This document shows positions 1 to 11,472 of a stretch of 64,000 nt of DNA, in pieces. The first letter of the stretch is position 1; each line of letters starts with the position of its first letter. This DNA is from Streptomyces uncialis (lineage in GTDB: Bacteria > Actinomycetota > Actinomycetes > Streptomycetales > Streptomycetaceae), in contig NZ_CP109583.1 in NCBI RefSeq assembly GCF_036250755.1, positions 5,867,501 through 5,931,500 of the forward strand, given 5' to 3'. The translations under genes were made by a program, and so were the position numbers. The notes under the pieces are model-generated. The model had not been told where the DNA came from. It did no database searches and saw only the letters and a program-made list of their open reading frames with translations.

Positions 1-170
1 AAAGCATGATCTCCGGGCGGGGTCGGGTCGGGCGCGCTGTTGGGTGTCTGAGGGCACGGCCGTACTGGCTTGTGTCTTCGGTTGCCGGCCCCGGTGAAAG
101 TCTGCTTCGGCGGGCTGTGACGGGTGGTTGGTCGTTGTTTGAGAACTGCACAGTGGACGCGAGCATCTGT
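1..170 (+). other. 16S-23S internal transcribed spacer (3' part)
   Basis: This is the downstream end of the spacer between 16S and 23S rRNA. The 16S gene itself lies outside the window. No tRNA cloverleaf is visible in the 170 bases present. The last 25 bases carry the 5' half of the 23S processing stem. Short reading frames here are not coding. Confidence 0.85.
149..165 (+). other. 5' half of 23S rRNA processing stem
   Basis: Seventeen bases here (CACAGTGGACGCGAGCA) are the exact reverse complement of positions 3296-3312, just beyond the 23S 3' end. The two strands would pair and loop out the whole 23S, which is the usual RNase III processing stem of bacterial pre-rRNA. The pairing is seen directly; the processing role follows from rRNA operons in general. 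Confidence 0.85.
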
Positions 171-3290
<3,120 letters not shown>

Positions 3291-3295
3291 TCAGT

Positions 3296-3312
3296 TGCTC
3301 GCGTCCACTGTG
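3296..3312 (+). other. 3' half of 23S rRNA processing stem
   Basis: TGCTCGCGTCCACTGTG, the perfect reverse complement of positions 149-165. It lies six bases past the mature 23S 3' end, where the second strand of the pre-23S stem belongs. Confidence 0.85.
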
Positions 3313-3408
3313 TTGGTTCTGAAACCACGAACAACCAACACCCCCCTGCCCCGACCCAAATATTGGGTTGTGTGGGCCGGCGGGGGTGTGCGGGGTGTGT
3401 TTCGTAGT

Positions 3409-3528
3409 GTTTCGGTGGTCATAGCGTGAGGGAAACGCCCGGTTACATTCCGAACCCGGAAGCTAAGCCTTACAGCGCCGATGGTACTGCAGGGGGGACC
3501 CTGTGGGAGAGTAGGACACCGCCGAACT
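3409..3528 (+). rRNA. rrf: 5S ribosomal RNA
   Basis: A 120-nt 5S rRNA beginning GTTTCGGTGGTCATAGCGTG and ending GGACACCGCCGAACT. The terminal helix (GTTTCGGTGGT with ACCGCCGAACT) and the conserved CCGAACCCGGAAGCTAAGCC segment are present. It follows the 23S by about 120 bases, as in other Streptomyces rRNA operons. Confidence 0.95.
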
Positions 3529-3538
3529 AACTTTATAT

Positions 3539-3595
3539 GAAGGCTGTGGTCTTCAAGAGAACTTGTTTCTCTTGAAGACCACGGCCTTCTTTGCG
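3539..3595 (+). terminator. Intrinsic terminator of the rRNA operon
   Basis: A long hairpin starts ten bases after 5S. Its arms run from AAGGCTGTGGTCTTCAAGAG to CTCTTGAAGACCACGGCCTT, more than 20 paired bases with one G-T wobble and a small loop around CTTG, followed by a T-rich stretch. Length and position fit a strong rrn terminator. Confidence 0.9.
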
Positions 3596-3658
3596 TTCCC
3601 GGGTAATTCTTCGCTTTCGGACCCGTTGCGTTCTGCTTTCCGAATGTTCTGGTCTTCT

Positions 3659-3689
3659 CTTGTCGGCCCGGTGCTACCGGGCCGACAAG
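3659..3689. terminator. Perfect hairpin, likely terminator of the DUF58 operon
   Basis: CTTGTCGGCCCGGT, loop GCT, ACCGGGCCGACAAG: a 14-bp perfect stem. It lies five bases past the stop of the minus-strand DUF58 gene and about 65 bases past the rRNA terminator. It most likely ends the five-gene minus-strand operon and may also stop rRNA read-through. There is no long T tract, as is common for Streptomyces terminators. Confidence 0.75.
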
Positions 3690-3694
3690 ACTTG

Positions 3695-5005
3695 TCAGAG
3701 GCGTCCTGCTGCTTTGAGGGCGAGGTAGGCGTCCGCCAGGGCCGGGGGAAGGGCTGCCGGGGTCGCGTCCACGACGGTGACCCCGTGGCGGCGGAGTTGT
3801 TCCGCCGTGCGGTGGCGTTCGGCCTGGGCCCGGGCCGCCGCGGCGGCTTCGTAGACCGCGTCCGGGGTGCCACGGGACTTCGACATGGTCTCGATATGAG
3901 GGTCCGCCACCGCGGCGACGAGGACCGTGTGGCGCCGGGTGAGCTGGGGGAGGAGCGGGAGCAGGCCTTCTTCGACGGGGGCCGCGTCCAGGCCGGTCAG
4001 CAGCACGATCAGGGAACGGCGGGGCGCTGAACGGAGCGCTGTCGCCGTCAGTCCCCGGGCGTCCGTTTCGAGGAGTTCCGGTTCCAGGGGGGCCATCGCG
4101 TTGACGAAGGCGGGCAGCAGCTGGCCGGCGGTGCGGCCCTGGACCAGGGCGCGTACCCGGCGGTCGTAGGCGAGCAGGTCGACGCGGTCCCCGGCGCGGG
4201 ACGCGAGGGCGGCCAGGAGCAGGGCCGCGTCCATCGCGGCGTCCAGCCGGGGGGCGTCACCGACCCGGCCGGCGGAGGTCCGTCCGGTGTCGAGGACGAG
4301 CAGGATGTGGCGGTCGCGTTCCGGGCGCCAGGTGCGGACGGCGACGGCGGACCGGCGGGCGGTGGCGCGCCAGTCGATGGAACGGGTGTCGTCGCCGGGG
4401 ACGTACTCGCGGAGGCTGTCGAACTCGGTGCCCTCACCGCGGGTCAGGACGCTGGTGCGGCCGTCGAGTTCACGCAGCCGGGCCAGTTTCGACGGCAGGT
4501 GCTTGCGGCTGTGGAACGGGGGCAGGACGCGTACCGTCCACGGCACCTGGTGGGTGCCCTGGCGGGCGAACAGACCGAGGGGGCCGTAGGAGCGGATGGT
4601 GACGCGGTCGGCCTGCCGGTCGCCGCGGCGGGTGGGAAGCAGCCGGGTGGTGACGCGGCGGCGTTCGCCGGGCGGGATCGTGAGCCGGTGGCGGGACGCC
4701 TCGATCTCGGTGCCGGGTGTCCACGCGCTGGGCGGCCAGGCGTCGCGCAGCCGGGCGCGCAGCGGGCGGCCCGTGGGGTTGGTGACGGTGAGGGTGACGT
4801 CCGCGGGGTCGCCGAGGCGGACCGAGGTGTCTCCGGAGCGCGTCAGACGCAGTCGGCGTACGGGGGCGGCGAGGGCGAAGTCGCAGGCGCAGGCCAGGGC
4901 CAGCGGGGCGTTGACGGCGAGGATGCCCGTCAGCCCGGGTTCCCACAGGCCGACGGGCAGGGTGCCGAGGGCCGCGAGGAGCGCGGCGCGTCCGGTGAGT
5001 GCCAT
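3695..5005 (-). CDS. DUF58 domain-containing protein
   Basis: A 436-residue member of the DUF58 family, proteins with a von Willebrand A-like fold usually encoded next to a MoxR ATPase. Two hydrophobic segments lie at the N-terminus (residues about 5-45). The family signature REYVPGDDTRSIDW is present, followed by a strand ending LLVLDTGRTS that would form the start of the vWA-like fold. The ATG at 5005 is chosen because a GAGGAC ribosome site lies just upstream and the frame beyond it reads as arginine/proline-rich noise. It is the last gene of the minus-strand operon, 11 bases after the MoxR stop. The biochemical function is unknown; a chaperone partnership with MoxR is inferred from family context. 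Confidence 0.9.
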   Translation of the reverse strand: MALTGRAALLAALGTLPVGLWEPGLTGILAVNAPLALACACDFALAAPVRRLRLTRSGDTSVRLGDPADVTLTVTNPTGRPLRARLRDAWPPSAWTPGTEIEASRHRLTIPPGERRRVTTRLLPTRRGDRQADRVTIRSYGPLGLFARQGTHQVPWTVRVLPPFHSRKHLPSKLARLRELDGRTSVLTRGEGTEFDSLREYVPGDDTRSIDWRATARRSAVAVRTWRPERDRHILLVLDTGRTSAGRVGDAPRLDAAMDAALLLAALASRAGDRVDLLAYDRRVRALVQGRTAGQLLPAFVNAMAPLEPELLETDARGLTATALRSAPRRSLIVLLTGLDAAPVEEGLLPLLPQLTRRHTVLVAAVADPHIETMSKSRGTPDAVYEAAAAARAQAERHRTAEQLRRHGVTVVDATPAALPPALADAYLALKAAGRL

Positions 5006-5016
5006 GGGTCCTCGGC

Positions 5017-6005
<989 letters not shown>

Positions 6006-6009
<4 letters not shown>

Positions 6010-7217
6010 GAAGTGCGTACCTCTCTTTCGAGGGTGTCGAGTTGGTCGGCGAGGGCGGTCAGGGCCGCGTCGTCGCCCGGTGGCGGTCCGAAGAGGAGGG
6101 TCGGCAGACCGCCGCCGTGCTCCGGGGTGCGGAGCCGGGCGGCGAGCGCGGGCAGCAGCGCCTCGGGTGCGTGCGCTTGCGTGGGGGAGACACCGACGAG
6201 GGGGGCGAGCCGGGTGCGGGTGGCGGTGCGGAGAGCGTCGGCGGCGCGGTCGCGCGCGTTCGCCTTGCGGTAGAGGCGGGCGCGGCCTTCGGCGGTCTCG
6301 GAGGCGCGGATGGCGACGGGGAGACGTTCGGGGACCAGGGGGCCCAGTCGGCGTGCCCGCCACAGGGCGGTGAGGACGAAGGCGATGCCGAGTTGCAGGG
6401 TGGCCCAGAGCCAGCCGGAGGGGATCAGGTCGGTGAACTCGCGGTCGGCGCCGTCGAGGGCGTCGTCGGACAGCGAGGGGAGGTACCAGACCAGCTGCGG
6501 TCGGGAGCCGAGGAGTTGCAGGGCGAGGGAGGCGTTGCCGTGCTCGTCGAGGCGGTCGTTGTACAGGGGGCCGGGGGAGCCGATCACGACGGTGTCGCCG
6601 TTCGCGGCGGTCGCTGTCGCGTCGGGGCCGGCCGGGACGCGGACGAGGGTGGGCAGTCCGCCGCTCGGGTAGCAGCTCTCCGCGCGCGGCGCGCTCACGT
6701 GGTAGCGGTAGCCGCCGGTGTCGGCGTCGCCCGCGCGGTTCGCGGCGGGCAGGGCGCAGTCGGGGCCGAGGGTGCGTTCCGCGCTGGGTGCCTGGTCGGC
6801 GGTGACTCCGGGGACGAGCCGGTCGGACGCGGGCCCGGGGGCGACGAGGACGGTCCGGCCGCCGGACTCGGCGGTGGCCGTGCGCAGCCGTGTCCACTGG
6901 CCGTCGGTGAGCAGGTCGGGGGCGGCGACGAGGAGGGTGGTGCCGGGGCCGGCCGCGGCCGCCGCCTCCTCGGTGGTGGTGACGACGCGGGTGTCGACGC
7001 CGCGGTCGGCGAGGAGTTCGCTGACGGCGCGGCTGCCGAGGGGTTCGGCGGAGCGCGGGTCGAGACGGCCGCGTTCGGCGCCGGAGCGTACGGCGGCGAT
7101 GGCGACGGCGCCGACGAGGACGATCACCAGGGCGATCAGCGGTCCGCGCGCGCGGGTCCACACCTGACGGGCGGTCGGCGAGGCCGAGGTGGACGGGAGG
7201 AGGGGCGCGTGGGTCAT
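6006..7217 (-). CDS. DUF4350 domain-containing membrane protein
   Basis: A 403-residue protein with an N-terminal membrane segment (RGPLIALVIVLVGAVAIAAV, about residues 25-44). A large extracytoplasmic domain of DUF4350 type follows, including the pattern ELLADRGVDTRVV near its start. A second membrane segment lies near residue 280 (LWATLQLGIAFVLTALW), followed by a basic cytoplasmic tail. Its start and stop each overlap a neighbour by four bases (ATGA), so it is translationally coupled between the DUF4129 and MoxR genes. Function is not established; the operon suggests an envelope-associated complex. Confidence 0.88.
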
Positions 7218-8122
7218 TCGGCGTCCCCTCGGGTGCGGTCGGGTGCCTGTGCGGGACCGGGGGTGTCGGCGGTTCCCGTGCCGGTGCCGGTGCCGGTGCC
7301 GGTGCCGGAGCCGGAGCCGGAGCCGGAGCGCTGGCTGGTGCCTGTGCCTGTGCCTGTGCTGGTGCTGGTCGCGGTCGTGGTGCGGGTGGTCGTGTCGCCG
7401 GTCGGGTGGGGGTCGCTGTGGGGGGCGGGTGCGGTGAGGACCGGTTTGGCGCGCTGGAGGTCGTGGTCGAGGGCGGTGACCCGCTGGTATGTGTCGCGGT
7501 CTGCGGTGCGCCCGCCGTATGTGACGTCGTCGAAGGCGTACGCGGCGGCCCGCAGCCGGTCGGCGTGGCCGGGCAGGGGGCGGCCCGCCTCGGCGGCGGC
7601 CTCGTCGGCGGTGCGGCCGGGGCGGGCGTCGAGCAGGGCGCGTTCCTCCAGGGCGCGGACGAGGGCCCGTACGCGTTCCTGGAGGGCCGGGGTCCAGTGG
7701 CCCTGGGCGGCGTGGGTGTCGGCGGTGGCCCGGTGTTCGGCGGCGCTGCGCGGCAGGTCGCCGAAGAGGGGCGCGGAGCCGCGCGGTGTACGGGTCGGGC
7801 TGCCCAGGCGCCACCACAGCGCGCCGATCAGGGCGGCCGCCGCGAGGACGATCACCGTCAGTCCGACGACGCCGCCGGGTGACGCGCCGGAGGCGGCGGA
7901 GAAGACGTCGTCCACCCATCCCAGGAACGCGTCGAGCGCGCGCTGGAACAGGCCCGGGTCGTTCTCGTGGTACATCGGCCGGGACAGCTCGCGTTCGGCG
8001 GCCTCCCGCGCGGGGTCACGGGGGATCGTGAGCGGTGGCGCGTCGTCACCGGCGGCTGCGCCGGCCGGCGCACCCGCGATCGCGCCCGCCGCCGTGGCGG
8101 GCGCGCCCCCCGCGGCACCCAC
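7214..8122 (-). CDS. DUF4129 domain-containing membrane protein
   Basis: A 302-residue protein with one clear transmembrane segment (GVVGLTVIVLAAAALIGALWW, about residues 84-104) and a DUF4129 region behind it. DUF4129 often occurs at the C-terminus of transglutaminase-like proteins encoded beside MoxR/DUF58. Here it is a stand-alone gene. The GTG at 8122 is used: it follows the stop of the upstream gene by four bases and no better start is seen. The C-terminal 50 residues are Gly/Ser/Thr dipeptide repeats produced by a hexanucleotide tract (see 7277-7370). It overlaps the next gene by four bases. Confidence 0.85.
   Translation of the reverse strand: MGAAGGAPATAAGAIAGAPAGAAAGDDAPPLTIPRDPAREAAERELSRPMYHENDPGLFQRALDAFLGWVDDVFSAASGASPGGVVGLTVIVLAAAALIGALWWRLGSPTRTPRGSAPLFGDLPRSAAEHRATADTHAAQGHWTPALQERVRALVRALEERALLDARPGRTADEAAAEAGRPLPGHADRLRAAAYAFDDVTYGGRTADRDTYQRVTALDHDLQRAKPVLTAPAPHSDPHPTGDTTTRTTTATSTSTGTGTGTSQRSGSGSGSGTGTGTGTGTGTADTPGPAQAPDRTRGDAE
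7277..7370. repeat. Coding hexanucleotide microsatellites
   Basis: On the plus strand GTGCCG is repeated five times, then GAGCCG four times, then, after a short gap, GTGCCT about three times. Being hexamers they keep frame, and on the minus strand they encode Gly-Thr and Gly-Ser dipeptides near the end of the DUF4129 protein. Copy number is likely to vary between strains. Confidence 0.85.
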
Positions 8123-8126
8123 CCGG

Positions 8127-9428
8127 TCAGCTCCCCGGTACGGGACCGGGGGTGCCGGTGCCCTGGCCGGGGACCCCGGCGGCGCGTGCCAGGTCGAGGT
8201 CGAGGGCCTCGCGGCGGATGCGCTGGTCGATGTACAGGAGCACGGTGACGCCCGCGGTGACCGGGAGCGTCAGCATCGACGCGATGACGGAGCCGACACC
8301 GCTGATGACGAGGAACGTCCAGCCGACGCCGCTCGTGCCGGTGAGGAAGCCGGACGGGCCGTCCCCGGCGGCGACGCTCGCGATCATGCTGAAGGGGATC
8401 ACGATGATCGACGCGAGGATGTTGGCGATCACCGCGGCGAGCAGGCCGATGCCGAAGATCCGCCACCAGGCGCCCCGGACCAGCTTCAGGGACCGGCTCA
8501 TGGCCTTGCCTATGCCCTGCTTCTCCAGCATCAGCGCGGGCGAGGCCAGCGACAGCCGGACGACGAGCCACACCGCGACGCAGAGTCCCGCGATCGCGCC
8601 GATCGCGAGCAGTCCGGGGGCGCCGTCGCTGTCCCCGGCCAGCAGGCCGGGGACGAGGCTGATGCCGACGATCCCGCCGGAGATCAGCGCTATCAGCGCC
8701 GTCAGACCGAACAGCTTCGGGAGCTGGGCGCGGGCGTCGGCCCATGCCTGGGCGGTCGACACGGGCTTGCCGAGGACCGCGCGGCTGGTGACCGTCGTCA
8801 GCAGGGCTGTCGCGACGATCGTGCCGAGCAGGGTGATCGCGAGGATCACGCCCGTGACGAGCAGGGAGTTGCCGAGGGCGTCACCGAGTTCGTCGAGCGA
8901 GGCGCCCGGGTCGTTCAGGGCGGTGGTGTCGATGTCGGTGAGGACGAGGCCCTGGAGCAGCACGGTCATGATCTGGGTGACGACGGCGACGGCCAGGGAG
9001 ATCCCGAGGACCGTGCGCCAGTGGGCGCGCATCGTGGACACGGCGCCGTCGAGGATCTCGCCGACGCCGAGCGGGCGCAGCGGGATCACCCCGGGCTTGG
9101 CGGCCTGCGGCCTGCCCTGCCAGGCACCCCAGCCCGGTCCGCCGGGGCCCTGGGGACCCCAGCCCGGACCGCCCGGCGCCTGACCCCAGCCGGGGCCCGG
9201 GGCCTGACCGCCCCAGCCGGGGGGCGGGGCCTGCGGGGTACGGGCCGGTGGCGGGCCCGCGGGGGCGGACCAGTCGTCGGCGGGGGGCTGCTCCTTCGAC
9301 CACTTCGAGGTGGGGCCGGGGGCGTCCGTCGGGCCGTCCGCGGGCTCGGCGGGGCGGGGTACGCCCTGACCGTCGCCGTCGGAGGGGGCGGACCGTCCGG
9401 GCGAGGCCCAGCCCGGAGTGTCGTTCAT
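8127..9428 (-). CDS. Glycerophosphoryl diester phosphodiesterase-type membrane domain protein
   Basis: A 433-residue membrane protein and the first gene of the minus-strand operon. About 125 N-terminal residues are Pro/Gly/Ala-rich and probably disordered in the cytoplasm. About six hydrophobic segments follow, beginning near TVLGISLAVAVVTQIMTVLL. The arrangement matches the membrane-domain family annotated as glycerophosphoryl diester phosphodiesterase membrane domain, which lacks the catalytic domain. No enzyme activity should be assumed. It is divergent from mtnA across a 149-bp gap that must hold both promoters. Confidence 0.8.
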   Translation of the reverse strand: MNDTPGWASPGRSAPSDGDGQGVPRPAEPADGPTDAPGPTSKWSKEQPPADDWSAPAGPPPARTPQAPPPGWGGQAPGPGWGQAPGGPGWGPQGPGGPGWGAWQGRPQAAKPGVIPLRPLGVGEILDGAVSTMRAHWRTVLGISLAVAVVTQIMTVLLQGLVLTDIDTTALNDPGASLDELGDALGNSLLVTGVILAITLLGTIVATALLTTVTSRAVLGKPVSTAQAWADARAQLPKLFGLTALIALISGGIVGISLVPGLLAGDSDGAPGLLAIGAIAGLCVAVWLVVRLSLASPALMLEKQGIGKAMSRSLKLVRGAWWRIFGIGLLAAVIANILASIIVIPFSMIASVAAGDGPSGFLTGTSGVGWTFLVISGVGSVIASMLTLPVTAGVTVLLYIDQRIRREALDLDLARAAGVPGQGTGTPGPVPGS

Positions 9429-9577
9429 CGTGGCTCCTTCTCGGTGCCGGTCCGCGGTCGCGGCGGCGCTACGGCAGCCATCGTGCCACGACGGGTCGCC
9501 GGACGGACCGGGTGGACCGGACGCTCCGTCACCGGCGGGCCTTCATTTGTCGCACCGGTCCGGGGCAGACTGGACGA

Positions 9578-10777
9578 ATGGCTGATCAGTACGGGCGTCC
9601 AGGTGACGGAGCGCGGCGCGGGCGGACTCCCGCGATCCGTTGGGACGAACCTCCCGAAGGCCCTGTACTGGTGCTTCTCGACCAGACGCGGCTCCCGGCG
9701 GAGGAGGCGGAGCTGGTGTGCGCGGACGCCGCGTCGCTGGTGGAGGCGATCTTGACGCTCGCCGTCCGGGGAGCGCCGCTGCTCGGCCTGGCGGGCGCGT
9801 ACGGGGTGGCGCTGGCCGCGGCCCGTGGCGCCGACGTGGACGAGGCGGCCGACGCGCTCGCCGCGGCCCGCCCCACCGCCGTCAACCTCGCGCGCGGGGT
9901 CCGGCTGGCCCAGGCGGCCTACCGCGCGGCGCTCAGCGGCGGCACGACGGCCACCGGCGGTACCGGTGGCCCAGGTGCGCCCGGGGCCTCCCCCGTGGGC
10001 GCAGGGGACCGCGCAGGGGCCGCGCGGGCCGCGCTGGCGGCGGCGCGTGCCCTGCACGCGCGGGACGCCGACGCCAGCGCGGCGATGGCCCGGCACGGCC
10101 TCGCCCTCCTCGACGAGCTGCTGCCCGGCGGCCGGCACCGGGTCCTCACCCACTGCAACACCGGGGCGCTCGTGTCCGGCGGGGAGGGCACCGCCTTCGC
10201 GGTGGCGCTCGCCGCCCACCGGGAAGGACGGCTGCGGCGGCTGTGGGTGGACGAGACCCGTCCCCTGTGGCAGGGTGCGCGGCTCACGGCCTACGAGGCG
10301 GCCCGGCACGGCATGCCGTACACACTGCTCACGGACAGCGCCGCGGGATCCCTGTTCGCGGCGGGAGAGGTGGACGCGGTACTGATAGGGGCCGACCGGA
10401 TCGCCGCCGACGGTTCGGTGGCCAACAAGGTGGGGAGCTATCCGCTCGCCGTGCTCGCGCGGTACCACCATGTGCCGTTCGTCGTGGTCGCCCCGGTGAC
10501 CACCATCGACCTCGACACGCCCAGCGGGGCGTCCATCGAGGTGGAGCAGCGGTCCGGACGCGAGGTGACGGAGGTCCGGATGCCGCACACCGCGGCGGGA
10601 GCGGGAGGCGGGGTTCCGGTGGCACCCCTGGGAACCCAGGCGTACAACCCCGCGTTCGACGTGACGCCACCGGAACTGGTGACCGCCGTCGTCACCGAAA
10701 TGGGCGCCGTTTCGCCCGTGACAGCCCCGGCGATCGCCGGGCTGTGTGCCAGGTCACGCCAGGTAACGATTAGCTAA
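9578..10777 (+). CDS. mtnA: S-methyl-5-thioribose-1-phosphate isomerase
   Basis: A 399-residue enzyme of the MtnA/eIF2B-alpha-like family. It would convert 5-methylthioribose-1-phosphate to the ribulose form in methionine salvage. Family motifs seen are RGAPLLGLAGAYG, the catalytic-cysteine segment THCNTGALVSGG, and the aspartate segment IGADRIAADGSVANKVG. A Gly/Thr/Pro-rich insert of about 30 residues near residue 125 lengthens it relative to typical homologues. The start is ATG 9578: the sequence upstream in frame is not protein-like and ADQYGRPGD is a plausible N-terminus. No clear ribosome site precedes it, so a leaderless start is possible. Its 3' end carries a candidate MtrA box. Confidence 0.93.
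   Translation: MADQYGRPGDGARRGRTPAIRWDEPPEGPVLVLLDQTRLPAEEAELVCADAASLVEAILTLAVRGAPLLGLAGAYGVALAAARGADVDEAADALAAARPTAVNLARGVRLAQAAYRAALSGGTTATGGTGGPGAPGASPVGAGDRAGAARAALAAARALHARDADASAAMARHGLALLDELLPGGRHRVLTHCNTGALVSGGEGTAFAVALAAHREGRLRRLWVDETRPLWQGARLTAYEAARHGMPYTLLTDSAAGSLFAAGEVDAVLIGADRIAADGSVANKVGSYPLAVLARYHHVPFVVVAPVTTIDLDTPSGASIEVEQRSGREVTEVRMPHTAAGAGGGVPVAPLGTQAYNPAFDVTPPELVTAVVTEMGAVSPVTAPAIAGLCARSRQVTIS
10753..10767 (+). promoter_or_regulatory. Candidate MtrA binding site (direct repeat)
   Basis: GTCAC-gccag-GTAAC, a direct repeat of a GTMAC half-site with 10-bp period, lies 15 bp before the mtrA start and inside the end of mtnA. From memory, Streptomyces MtrA recognises paired GTAAC/GTCAC-like half-sites spaced about five bases, so autoregulation is plausible. 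A TAGCTA hexamer at 10771-10776 could be a -10 element, which would put transcription start at or near the mtrA start codon. Confidence 0.5.
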
Positions 10778-10781
10778 TGGG

Positions 10782-11471
10782 ATGATGTCGTTTATGAAGG
10801 GACGAGTCCTTGTCGTCGACGACGACACGGCACTGGCCGAGATGCTCGGCATCGTGCTGCGTGGTGAAGGTTTTGAACCGTCGTTCGTCGCGGACGGCGA
10901 CAAGGCGCTGGCCGCCTTCCGGGAGAGCAAGCCCGATCTGGTGCTTCTCGACCTGATGCTGCCGGGCCGCGACGGTATCGAGGTGTGCCGTCTGATCAGG
11001 GCGGAGTCCGGGGTACCGATCGTCATGCTTACGGCGAAGAGCGACACGGTCGACGTGGTCGTGGGCCTGGAGTCCGGCGCCGACGACTACATCGTCAAGC
11101 CGTTCAAGCCGAAGGAACTGGTCGCACGGATCAGGGCCCGGCTCCGGCGCTCCGAGGAGCCCGCGCCCGAGCAGCTCGCGATCGGTGACCTCGTCATCGA
11201 CGTCGCCGGCCACTCGGTGAAACGGGACGGTCAGTCCATCGCGCTGACCCCCCTGGAGTTCGACCTGCTGGTCGCGCTCGCCCGCAAACCGTGGCAGGTG
11301 TTCACCCGCGAGGTCCTGCTGGAGCAGGTCTGGGGCTACCGGCACGCCGCCGACACCCGGCTCGTCAACGTCCACGTCCAGCGGCTGCGCTCCAAGGTCG
11401 AGAAGGACCCCGAGCGCCCGGAGATCGTGGTGACCGTGCGGGGCGTCGGATACAAGGCCGGACCGAGCTGA
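10782..11471 (+). CDS. mtrA: Two-component response regulator MtrA
   Basis: A 229-residue OmpR/PhoB-type regulator. The receiver domain (residues about 7-118) shows the acidic pocket VVDDD, the phospho-acceptor strand LVLLDLMLPG and the conserved Lys in YIVKPFKPKEL. The winged-helix DNA-binding domain ends VRGVGYKAGPS. The sequence is almost the same as MtrA of other streptomycetes as I remember it. MtrA controls development and cell-envelope genes and is phosphorylated by MtrB. ATG codons at 10782, 10785 and 10794 are all possible starts; 10782 follows usual annotation. It sits one base before mtrB in the mtrA-mtrB-lpqB operon. Confidence 0.97.
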   Translation: MMSFMKGRVLVVDDDTALAEMLGIVLRGEGFEPSFVADGDKALAAFRESKPDLVLLDLMLPGRDGIEVCRLIRAESGVPIVMLTAKSDTVDVVVGLESGADDYIVKPFKPKELVARIRARLRRSEEPAPEQLAIGDLVIDVAGHSVKRDGQSIALTPLEFDLLVALARKPWQVFTREVLLEQVWGYRHAADTRLVNVHVQRLRSKVEKDPERPEIVVTVRGVGYKAGPS

Positions 11472-11472
11472 C

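Noticed and set aside
6042..9755. A 1,237-residue plus-strand frame across the MoxR/DUF operon
   Set aside because: It is antisense to four genes with clear domains and coupled starts. Its sequence is Gly/Arg/Ala noise with no motif.
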